Source of the DNA: Bacteroidales bacterium
Lineage (GTDB): Bacteria; Bacteroidota; Bacteroidia; Bacteroidales; UBA10428
Direction of reading: 5' to 3'
Assembly (NCBI GenBank): GCA_016926235.1
Contig: JAFGOZ010000342.1
Span: 1-5,810, forward strand
Length of the DNA: 5,810 nt
The notes beneath the pieces are model-generated. The model saw only the letters and a list, made by a program, of their open reading frames with translations. It had not been told where the DNA came from and ran no database searches. This document shows positions 1 to 5,810 of the stretch, piece after piece. Position numbers and translations under genes: made by a program. The stretch's first letter is position 1, and each line of letters begins with the position of its first letter.

Positions 1-1371
1 CTCACTCTTAATCTTGAACTTACCGAAATAGTTGAATACACTCTTAATATATATTATACATTCAAAGAAATAGCCTCGCATAAAAATATTGATTACAAAT
101 TTTCGGTAAGCCCTGATAAATGGGAGCTTTATATCGACCATAACAAGATTGAAAAAATTATTTATAATCTGTTATCTAATGCTTTCAAATTCACACCCGA
201 CAATGGAAGTATTGAGTTAAGAGTAGAAAAAAATATTAACAATGATTCCTGCGTTATTTCAGTAAAAGACAGTGGAATCGGCATTCCAAAAGAAAAACAA
301 AACATGCTTTTCAATAGGTTTATGCAGGTTAATTTCTCTGCCGAAGGAACGGGAGTTGGACTTTCATTAGTAAAAGAATTTACTGAAGCTCATAAAGGTA
401 AAGTCTGGTATGAAGAAAATCCTGAAGGAGGATCTATTTTTAGGGTTGAATTACCAGTATCCACATTCGTGTACAAAGATGTGAATTATGTCAATACTCA
501 ATCGGACCATATGATTCATGATTCTGAGCATGAAACAGAACTTGAAGAAAAAGAAACCCTAAGGCATCCATCGCCTCATGAATGGCGAATTCTTATTATT
601 GATGACAACAAAGACATACGTGATTTCTTATCCGAGGAATTGGGCAAACATTTTGTTACTCAAACAGCCGAAAACGGTATGACTGGTCTTGAAATGGCTG
701 TTAACAATAATCCGGATTTAGTAATTTGTGATGTAAAAATGCCAAAAATGGATGGCATTGAGGTAACTAACCGATTGAAAAATGACTTTCAAACTAGTCA
801 TATACCTATAATTCTGCTAACAGCCCTATCATCGGATGCCTTTAAGTTAAAAGGTAGCGAATGCGGAGCTGATGCATATATTATGAAGCCTTTTAGCTTA
901 AAATATTTACTTTCACGAGTATATAAACTTATTGAGCAACGTGAAAAACTTAAAAGACGTTTTTCAATTGATATTGATATTAAAGAGAATCTTTTAAGCA
1001 ATACAGATAAGGATAAAGAATTTTATATCCTTATTAATAAAATTCTGGACGAAAACATCAATAAGCCTGCATTCTCTATTGAGGATTTTACGGAATTATC
1101 GGGACAAAAACGTACTATATTCTATAAAAAGATAAAAGGCCTGACCGGGTACTCCCCTAACGAGCTTGTAAAAATTAAACGAATGAAAAGAGCCGCTGAA
1201 TTGCTCCTGGAAGGAAAACATACAGTTGCCGAAGTTTCATGGCAGGTTGGCATCGAAGATCCCTTCTATTTCAGCAAATGCTTTAAGGTTCAGTTTGGCT
1301 GCTCTCCATCCAAATATTGTATTACTTCAAATAATGAATTAGCAACCGAACAAAATGAAAAAACAATTTGA
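1..1371 (+). CDS. Hybrid two-component system regulator (HTCS), C-terminal part: HATPase, receiver, AraC-type HTH
   Basis: This is the 3' part of a membrane-associated sensor and transcription factor in one chain, the type that controls glycan-utilisation loci in Bacteroidota. The frame is open from base 1, giving 456 visible residues, so the Met codon at 304 is internal. The HATPase_c domain spans about residues 1-140: N box IIYNLLSNAFKFT (53-65), G1 box DSGIGIP (90-96), F box LFNRF (103-107) and G2 box GTGVGLSLVKEF (about 116-127). After a short polar linker comes a receiver domain (about 195-315) with acidic pair D201/D202, phospho-acceptor D244 in VICDVKMPKMDG, T274 and K296 in IMKPF. The AraC/XylS HTH (about 347-441) ends in DPFYFSKCFKVQFGCSPSKY. 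All visible signature residues are intact. The periplasmic sensor, transmembrane segments and DHp histidine lie outside the window, so the ligand cannot be inferred from this gene alone. It converges on the GH2 gene. Control of the neighbouring glycosidases is inferred from locus type, not shown. Confidence 0.96.
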   Translation, partial: LTLNLELTEIVEYTLNIYYTFKEIASHKNIDYKFSVSPDKWELYIDHNKIEKIIYNLLSNAFKFTPDNGSIELRVEKNINNDSCVISVKDSGIGIPKEKQNMLFNRFMQVNFSAEGTGVGLSLVKEFTEAHKGKVWYEENPEGGSIFRVELPVSTFVYKDVNYVNTQSDHMIHDSEHETELEEKETLRHPSPHEWRILIIDDNKDIRDFLSEELGKHFVTQTAENGMTGLEMAVNNNPDLVICDVKMPKMDGIEVTNRLKNDFQTSHIPIILLTALSSDAFKLKGSECGADAYIMKPFSLKYLLSRVYKLIEQREKLKRRFSIDIDIKENLLSNTDKDKEFYILINKILDENINKPAFSIEDFTELSGQKRTIFYKKIKGLTGYSPNELVKIKRMKRAAELLLEGKHTVAEVSWQVGIEDPFYFSKCFKVQFGCSPSKYCITSNNELATEQNEKTI

Positions 1372-1478
1372 TTAACACATGATTTACCATTCTGTTTTAT
1401 TCAGGACATTACATATATAACTGATTCGCAATATTTTTGTATAGTCTGTTGCCTTTTAGTACAATGTAATTGGCCTCT

Positions 1479-1536
1479 GATTCATTGAATATTAAATTCT
1501 TCGCTATGCTGCCAATGACAGATTTATGATCTTTAC
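1479..1536. repeat. Isolated copy of the 49-base repeat unit
   Basis: GATTCATTG (1479-1487) is followed by a 49-base unit in the same register as the pair at 1698-1795. TTCTTCGCTAT lies at unit positions 10-20, ACAG at 31-34 and GAT at 41-43, with no insertions or deletions needed. The unit resembles the CTTCGCTA...ATGACAG dispersed repeats I know from Bacteroidota genomes; that link is from memory and not checked. The copy is diverged, which suggests age. Confidence 0.55.
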
Positions 1537-1537
1537 C

Positions 1538-1587
1538 TGTCATGTTCACATTTTGCCCAATTTATTGGGTGGTGACTCAGAATGACA
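1538..1587. repeat. Imperfect inverted repeat with CCCAAT/ATTGGG core
   Basis: TGTCAT (1538-1543) and ATGACA (1582-1587) form the ends of a symmetric 50-base element. Its centre is a perfect 6-bp stem, CCCAAT (1556-1561) and ATTGGG (1564-1569), around a 2-base loop. The arms between ends and core are mostly mismatched. No T run follows the core on either strand, so a standard intrinsic terminator is not supported. It looks like a decayed palindromic dispersed repeat. Confidence 0.45.
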
Positions 1588-1627
1588 CACCCGCCTTCGC
1601 CTATTTCCTTCCCTATATCAATTGGGT

Positions 1628-1657
1628 TGTCATCCCGACAAAGTGAGTGAACTAGAG
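1628..1657. repeat. Solitary TGTCATCCCGAC-type repeat module
   Basis: The segment begins TGTCATCCCGACAAAGTGAG and shares the TGTCAT end seen at 1538. It resembles one arm of a dispersed palindromic repeat common in bacterial intergenic DNA. I see no matching opposite arm close by, so it is probably a remnant. The assignment rests on remembered consensus and is uncertain. Confidence 0.35.
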
Positions 1658-1697
1658 CTATGGTTTTATTCTTACGATAAATCTAACTCGTTACTAA

Positions 1698-1795
1698 ATG
1701 GTTAGATCCTTCGCTACGCCATTAAAGACAGGTATTCGATTCATTGATAATTAAATCCTTCGCTACTCTGACTTTAACAGACTTCTGATTCATTG
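1698..1795. repeat. Tandem pair of diverged 49-base units
   Basis: Two adjacent units, 1698-1746 and 1747-1795, match at 32 of 49 positions without gaps by hand alignment. The conserved blocks are TCCTTCGCTAC (1707-1717 and 1756-1766), ACAG, and GATTCATTG at the end of each unit (1738-1746 and 1787-1795). The variable part is confined mainly to unit positions 21-30 and 35-40. The array ends 22 bases before the GH2 stop codon, so it would lie in that gene's 3' untranslated region if transcription continues past the stop. Confidence 0.65.
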
Positions 1796-1817
1796 TTTAC
1801 CGGAGTCAAATACTTAA

Positions 1818-4646
1818 TTACCTAAAGTCGAACATCAGTCTCATCCGGATGCCTTCGTCACCTTTTTTAATGCGGATGTTTCCTGGTTGGCTTTGAGGTC
1901 CGTGCTGACTAACGGGCTTAAAACTACGAATAGCCGGGATATCAAATAGGAAAGAGATATCACCCTCGGGAAAATCAGGCATGGTGTTTTTCCCATCCTG
2001 CCGTCCTTCGGGTTCCTGAGGAGTAAAAACCCTGAAATACAAGCCATCACTCTCAGAATAAACGGTAAATGGGGTTGTTTTTGATTCCAATGTTGCCCAG
2101 TATAAATTGGCATGATAACCCTTAAACTCGGGATAAGTCAAGCCATTAAGACTTTCTCCTGTGATGGTGTTGTTATAATCCTTGTGCCAGATGCCATAAT
2201 TGGTTCCTTTAACCCGGTTTTTCCATACTCTGTATGGACCGCGGCCCATCCAACGCATTCCTGTTACATTCTCTTCAGGGAATGAAAAGGTGATTCCAAA
2301 ATTCAATATTTCATCATCAGTAAAGGCATCATCAAATCCACCTCCACCAGAGGCACGGTTAAGCATTACGGCGTCCATCGATAATAAACCTGCCGGGTTC
2401 ATACTCCATACAATAGAATCAATCCCACCCAGGTATTTAGCTACAAAAAGGGCATCATCACCATCCATTAATGCTGAAAACTCTTTAAATCTTATTTTCA
2501 TTCCTAACGCAACAGGACCGTTATTGAAAGGAATCTCAACCGAATTATTTACTACATTGGAAATAACACCAGTAGTTTTATTAAATGCCACACTAACTCC
2601 TGAAGCACTTAGTACGACCATCTCACCCTGATCATTAACAGAAGCTTTTCCATTCACTAACAACCCATTAGTCTGTTTTTTTAGATAATCGTTAGCATAA
2701 TTAACAGTCCAGCTCCAGGTACAAACGGAATGTCCTAGTTTATCAAAAGCTTCAAGCTCCAGTACATCTCCTGAGAAGAAATTATCGGGTAAAACCATGC
2801 GGGCTTTACCGGTCTCGTCGGGATCCAAAGCCGGAAGTTTCACTGTACCTGTTGCAATCTGCCTTTTTACGCCATCTATGAGAGGCGAAGGCGTTTCATA
2901 CAAGCGGTACTCCATCCTACATTGTTCAAGATTAGTGTACAGATATTTATTCGAAACCATAAACTCACCCTTGAAAGAGGGCGTTATATATAGTTTCTTA
3001 ATCTGAATAGGAGCCCAAACCTCTCGTACAGTATAGACACTTCCCTCTTTTTCGCGATATGGACCCACAATACCGTCAGGTGCATTGAATTTTTCGGAGT
3101 CAAGAACACCACCCTTATCACTGCGACGAACAGCATCATCGCCAAAAGCCCACATAAATCCTCCGGCAAAAAGAGGATGTGAAATATAATTGTTCCAGAA
3201 ATCTTCCAATCCGGCACCATGACCCTGATCATACATTCCATGCATAAACTCGGTAGGCATAAAAACCTTATATCCATTTGTAAACCTGGCAACCCCGGTA
3301 AGAAAAGCAGGATAATGATGAGTGTCAAGATCATTGAAATCGGCCCAGGCATGAATCACATGACGATTCTGGGGATCAAATTCAGCAAAAAGATTATCAA
3401 GCTCATAATTCCATCCTCCTTCATTTCCATTACTCCATATTATGATACTCGGATGGTTTACATCACGCGTTACCATCTCTTTCAGAAGACTTTTACCAAC
3501 TTTAGTATCGTACTCATTTTGCCATCCGGCAAGCTCATCAACAACAAACAATCCTATTGAATCGCACATTTCCAGAAAATGACTGTCGGGCGGATAATGA
3601 AACCGTACTGCATTCATATTCATCTCTTTCATTAATAAGACATCCTGACGACTTATTTCCCGATTGGTAGTACGACCACCATCGGGATAAAAGGAATGGC
3701 GGTTAACACCTTTCAAAACAACTTTTGTTCCATTAACATAAATTCCATCTCTGGGACGAAAATCAACTGTTCGAAATCCAATGCGGTTTTGCCAAACATG
3801 TACCACCTCTTTCCGTGTATTTACGAGCTCAAGTTTCAAGGTGTAAAGTTGCGGATTCTCAGGATTCCAGGAAATAACATCATCCCACTTCACTGATATA
3901 TGTTGTTTTTCCAGCCCATCTTTTAAACTGATTAACTGACTGTTAAATTTTCCGTTACCAGTAAGTGGTTCAATTGATGCTAAAACGGAAAAACCCTTTC
4001 CCAATTTTGAGAATTCAAGATGAGCATCCAAAGTGCCATCAGCTTTGGCATCAATAGCAACATGAGAAATGGCTGTTTTAGGCAAGACTTCAAGATATAC
4101 CGGACGATAAATGCCACCAAACAACCACCAGTCGGCCATACGTTCCGCTGCATTTACCGATTTATTGTCAGAATGTTTAGCCACATTTACTTCAAGTTTA
4201 TTTTCATTACCAAACCGTATTTTATCGGTAATATCAAATGTAAAACGGTAAAACCCTCCCTGATGCTTCTCCCCTGCTGGTTTTCCATTTATTAAAACCT
4301 CTGTATCGGTCATAACACCTTCAAAAACAATGGATACTTGTTTTCCTTTCCAGTCGGCTGGAACAGAAAATGTGTGCCGATAAGAACCGGTTTCTTTCGA
4401 CGGTTGTATCCCTTTATCTTTGTACCAGCGCCCATAGGTGTATTCGCCAAATCCCTGAAGCTCCCATTGCGACGGCACTTCTATTTTACTCCATTTCTTG
4501 CTGTTCATACCATCTGAACAATAAAAGTCCCAGGTAATGGTATTCCCAAGTCCGGTTCCGGACAAATAAAGTCTCTCAGTATTTTGGGCTCTCGTTAAGA
4601 AGAAGAAACCCATTAATAGGCTTAAGGATAATAAACGTTTTAACAT
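1818..4646 (-). CDS. Secreted GH2 glycoside hydrolase, beta-galactosidase-like (specificity uncertain)
   Basis: A complete 942-residue retaining exo-glycosidase of family GH2. Residues 1-20 form a Sec signal peptide (MLKR, then a Leu/Phe-rich core, then probable cleavage at TRA-Q); no lipobox Cys is present, so a soluble periplasmic enzyme is likely. Domains in order: jelly-roll sugar-binding domain (about 28-190, with GGIYRPVYL near its end), Ig-like domain (about 191-297), TIM barrel (about 298-550), a further beta-sandwich (about 551-650) and a Bgal_small_N-like C-terminal domain (about 660-940, with MGRGPYRVWKNR). The acid/base is Glu409 in SNGNEGG and the nucleophile Glu466 in PTEFMHG. 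Length and domain order match LacZ-type GH2 enzymes, but ETHG of LacZ is replaced (DELAGWQ here) and LacZ Asn604 aligns with Asp524 in DGIVGP, so the substrate may not be a simple beta-galactoside. The start is supported by the signal peptide and an AT-rich, SD-less leader. It lies 330 bases downstream of the GH106 gene on the same strand. Confidence 0.95.
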   Translation of the reverse strand: MLKRLLSLSLLMGFFFLTRAQNTERLYLSGTGLGNTITWDFYCSDGMNSKKWSKIEVPSQWELQGFGEYTYGRWYKDKGIQPSKETGSYRHTFSVPADWKGKQVSIVFEGVMTDTEVLINGKPAGEKHQGGFYRFTFDITDKIRFGNENKLEVNVAKHSDNKSVNAAERMADWWLFGGIYRPVYLEVLPKTAISHVAIDAKADGTLDAHLEFSKLGKGFSVLASIEPLTGNGKFNSQLISLKDGLEKQHISVKWDDVISWNPENPQLYTLKLELVNTRKEVVHVWQNRIGFRTVDFRPRDGIYVNGTKVVLKGVNRHSFYPDGGRTTNREISRQDVLLMKEMNMNAVRFHYPPDSHFLEMCDSIGLFVVDELAGWQNEYDTKVGKSLLKEMVTRDVNHPSIIIWSNGNEGGWNYELDNLFAEFDPQNRHVIHAWADFNDLDTHHYPAFLTGVARFTNGYKVFMPTEFMHGMYDQGHGAGLEDFWNNYISHPLFAGGFMWAFGDDAVRRSDKGGVLDSEKFNAPDGIVGPYREKEGSVYTVREVWAPIQIKKLYITPSFKGEFMVSNKYLYTNLEQCRMEYRLYETPSPLIDGVKRQIATGTVKLPALDPDETGKARMVLPDNFFSGDVLELEAFDKLGHSVCTWSWTVNYANDYLKKQTNGLLVNGKASVNDQGEMVVLSASGVSVAFNKTTGVISNVVNNSVEIPFNNGPVALGMKIRFKEFSALMDGDDALFVAKYLGGIDSIVWSMNPAGLLSMDAVMLNRASGGGGFDDAFTDDEILNFGITFSFPEENVTGMRWMGRGPYRVWKNRVKGTNYGIWHKDYNNTITGESLNGLTYPEFKGYHANLYWATLESKTTPFTVYSESDGLYFRVFTPQEPEGRQDGKNTMPDFPEGDISFLFDIPAIRSFKPVSQHGPQSQPGNIRIKKGDEGIRMRLMFDFR

Positions 4647-4776
4647 ATTGATATTATTTTAAGTCAGATTTTTTAAGATGGCTTTGGTATTACAATAATT
4701 TTTCATAATTAATTGTTAAACATCTCAATACCAATAGAGTCGTAAATATGATTATTTATAACTATTCAGAAACTTG

Positions 4777-4805
4777 AAAAGTTATAACAGACTTAATAAT
4801 TACAA
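4777..4805 (-). promoter_or_regulatory. Weak candidate Bacteroidota-type promoter for the GH2 gene
   Basis: Read on the minus strand, TAACTTTT (4784-4777) matches seven of eight positions of the Bacteroides -7 element TAnnTTTG. A TTG at 4805-4803 lies 18 bases upstream, near the expected -33 spacing. Transcription would start around 4770, giving a leader of roughly 120 bases. Such short AT-rich matches arise easily by chance in this composition, so this is only a candidate. Confidence 0.22.
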
Positions 4806-4889
4806 GAAGCAATTTTACCGCAAAGGGCGCAAAGGAAACCGCAAATAACGCAAAGGTTTAATTATTAATCATTTGCTTCTTTTGCGTTT
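4804..4889. repeat. GCAAAG-rich dispersed repeat enclosed by a 9-bp inverted repeat
   Basis: The left half carries GCAAAG or GCAAAT hexamers starting at 4820, 4829, 4841 and 4850 (spacings 9, 12, 9). The right half carries the inverse TTTGC motifs (4872-4876 and 4881-4885). AAGAAGCAA (4804-4812) pairs perfectly with TTGCTTCTT (4873-4881). An inner imperfect stem can also form between 4836-4855 and 4871-4889. It resembles the CGCAAAG...CTTTGCG repeats scattered between genes in many Bacteroidota genomes (from memory, unchecked). In a GH106-GH2 transcript it could fold and affect read-through or mRNA stability; no T run follows directly, so it is not called a terminator. Confidence 0.6.
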
Positions 4890-4976
4890 AAGATTTTTAT
4901 CAAGAATATCATCATTATAACCCTCCTGAATGGTAACGATTCTTTTCATTATTATTTATTAGTACATCTCCTTTTA

Positions 4977-5810
4977 TTATTTATTCATAACAGGGATTAA
5001 CTTAACCGTTCCATTCAAACCGGCTGGCATGGTGTTCCAATGACCATAGCCTGTTTCTTTGTAATTTAAATCAACAATATTAATTTCCTTAAAAATCCGC
5101 CACGCAACACCCTGTCTGTCCAATTCGGCTATACGGTTAGCCGGTAACGATGTAACTTCAATTTCGATTGTATTTCGTCCTGTTTTAAGATATTTTCCTA
5201 CAAAAGCACGATAGGGCACTGACCAAAGCGTAATAGCATCGCTACCATTTATTTTAACCCTGGCTGTTTCGCGCACGTCACCTAAATCGAGAATCCAATC
5301 ATCGGCGCCTTGTTTATCAAAGCTGAATATTTTACGGTAAATACCTGTTCCCATGTTTACCCTTGCCTCAGGAAAATCCAAATCGGTCCACGGTACAAGC
5401 TTTTTAAGTATAAAATTGTAAGCTATTGAAGGAGTACTCTCAGCGAAATCAAAAATCCAATTGTCGTCTAATGCGAACGGGTTAGCTATTTCATTGTAAT
5501 ACTGCCATTCGCTATGTTCAACAACTTCTTTATCAAAGGTTTTCAAGATAACCGACTCACCCGATTTAAGTTGCAGTTTCACCTGAGTTTTTCCATCCAA
5601 TTGTCTAATATTTGCTTTGCCTTTATCTCCTGTAATGGGATTAAACAACATCGCCGACCTGGCATTTACACCCAATGGGATCCATTCGTCGGTATCCGAT
5701 TCTTTTAGGGCTGAGATGAAATAATGATGCCCGTCAGCGTTTTTCCTTCGTATGGATTGCAATTGGTATTCACTCTTCATCTGTTCAGGTAATACGCCGG
5801 TCGATTTTAA
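4977..5810 (-). CDS. GH106 alpha-L-rhamnosidase, C-terminal part
   Basis: The C-terminal 277 residues of an enzyme that releases terminal alpha-L-rhamnose from glycans by an inverting mechanism (family knowledge). The frame stays open through 5810, ten codons beyond the Met codon at 5780, so that Met is internal; full members are about 1,000 residues or more. Numbering from that Met, the family-typical features are YQLQSIRRKNADGHHYFIS (about 5-23), NPITGDKG (47-54), a beta-sandwich strand LQLKSGESVILKTF (69-82), then a galactose-binding-like domain with WILDLGDVRETARVKING (162-179), VPYRAFVGKYLKTGRN (188-203) and the hallmark SLPANRIAELDRQGV (211-225). The chain ends GLNGTVKLIPVMNK. The catalytic barrel and its two acidic residues are outside the window, so activity cannot be judged here. 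It lies upstream of the GH2 gene on the same strand. Cotranscription is possible, but the 330-base gap leaves it open. Localisation cannot be seen because the N-terminus is missing. Confidence 0.9.
   Translation of the reverse strand, partial: LKSTGVLPEQMKSEYQLQSIRRKNADGHHYFISALKESDTDEWIPLGVNARSAMLFNPITGDKGKANIRQLDGKTQVKLQLKSGESVILKTFDKEVVEHSEWQYYNEIANPFALDDNWIFDFAESTPSIAYNFILKKLVPWTDLDFPEARVNMGTGIYRKIFSFDKQGADDWILDLGDVRETARVKINGSDAITLWSVPYRAFVGKYLKTGRNTIEIEVTSLPANRIAELDRQGVAWRIFKEINIVDLNYKETGYGHWNTMPAGLNGTVKLIPVMNK

Larger units (their letters stand above)
1372..1817. other. Convergent intergenic region with decayed repeats
   Basis: This 446-base stretch lies between the stop codons of two convergent genes, so neither gene should have its promoter here. 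I see no ORF of useful length, no tRNA-like cloverleaf and no canonical hairpin followed by a T run on either strand. Bases 1372-1478 are plain AT-rich sequence. The rest is largely repeat-derived: 49-base units at 1488-1536 and 1698-1795, an imperfect inverted repeat at 1538-1587 and a related module at 1628-1657. The reading as an accumulation site for small dispersed repeats is an inference. Confidence 0.7.
4647..4976. other. Intergenic region between GH106 and GH2 genes
   Basis: This 330-base AT-rich gap separates two codirectional minus-strand genes and is long for a tightly coupled operon. It contains the GCAAAG repeat element (4804-4889), a weak candidate promoter for the GH2 gene (4777-4805) and two tiny overlapping minus-strand ORFs of 26 and 16 codons (4869-4949 and 4865-4915), neither supported as a gene. 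The 30 bases just before the GH2 start are AT-rich without a Shine-Dalgarno site, which is usual for Bacteroidota. Confidence 0.7.

Noticed and set aside
304..1371. A separate gene starting at the Met codon at 304
   Set aside because: The frame is open back to base 1, and the upstream codons encode the N and G1 boxes of the same HATPase domain, so this Met is internal.
1556..1569. Bidirectional intrinsic terminator at the CCCAAT-TT-ATTGGG hairpin
   Set aside because: The stem is only 6 bp, the loop is 2 bases, and no T run follows on either strand.
1479..1795. Insertion sequence or transposon remnant with coding capacity
   Set aside because: No transposase-like reading frame or paired terminal inverted repeats were seen; only short non-coding repeat units are present.
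2200..2631. 143-codon plus-strand ORF within the GH2 gene
   Set aside because: It lies wholly antisense to conserved GH2 C-terminal domain sequence and shows no recognisable domain.
2984..3352. 122-codon minus-strand ORF in another frame of the GH2 gene
   Set aside because: It overlaps the catalytic barrel coding sequence, which is intact in the main frame; its hydrophobic look is a frame-shift artefact.
4820..4855. CRISPR array or operator array from the spaced GCAAAG motifs
   Set aside because: The repeats are 6 bases with 3-6 base spacers, far too short for CRISPR, and they match a dispersed intergenic repeat pattern better than an operator.
4977..5780. A free-standing 267-residue protein starting at 5780
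   Set aside because: The frame remains open to the window edge, and the sequence is the C-terminal part of a much longer GH106 family protein.

Overview
The window looks like the edge of a polysaccharide-utilisation region from a low-GC member of the Bacteroidota. Three things suggest this: a one-protein hybrid two-component regulator (histidine kinase, receiver and AraC-type DNA-binding domain in a single chain), a GH106 alpha-L-rhamnosidase next to a secreted GH2 enzyme, and translation starts in AT-rich sequence without clear Shine-Dalgarno sites. Genus or species cannot be read from the sequence.

Layout: (1) 1-1371, plus strand: the C-terminal 456 residues of the hybrid regulator, open at the left edge. 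(2) 1372-1817: a 446-base gap between convergent genes with no convincing gene. It holds degenerate repeats: two adjacent 49-base units, a third copy about 210 bases to their left, and decayed inverted TGTCAT/ATGACA modules. (3) 1818-4646, minus strand: a complete 942-residue GH2 glycoside hydrolase with a signal peptide. (4) 4647-4976: a 330-base gap between codirectional genes, containing a GCAAAG-rich repeat enclosed by a 9-bp inverted repeat, a weak candidate promoter and two very short unproven ORFs. (5) 4977-5810, minus strand: the C-terminal 277 residues of a GH106 alpha-L-rhamnosidase, open at the right edge.

Inferred cooperation: the regulator would sense a periplasmic oligosaccharide and switch on nearby glycan-degradation genes. 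The GH106 enzyme would remove L-rhamnose, and the GH2 enzyme would remove a second non-reducing sugar (galactose, galacturonate, arabinopyranose or similar). The pair suggests a rhamnose-containing glycan such as a rhamnogalacturonan side chain or a related marine or plant polysaccharide, but the exact substrate is not determined. No SusC/SusD pair, transposase, CRISPR array, tRNA or rRNA is visible.

I found no clear undescribed system. The items most worth a second look are the intergenic repeats and the non-LacZ-like active site of the GH2 enzyme.
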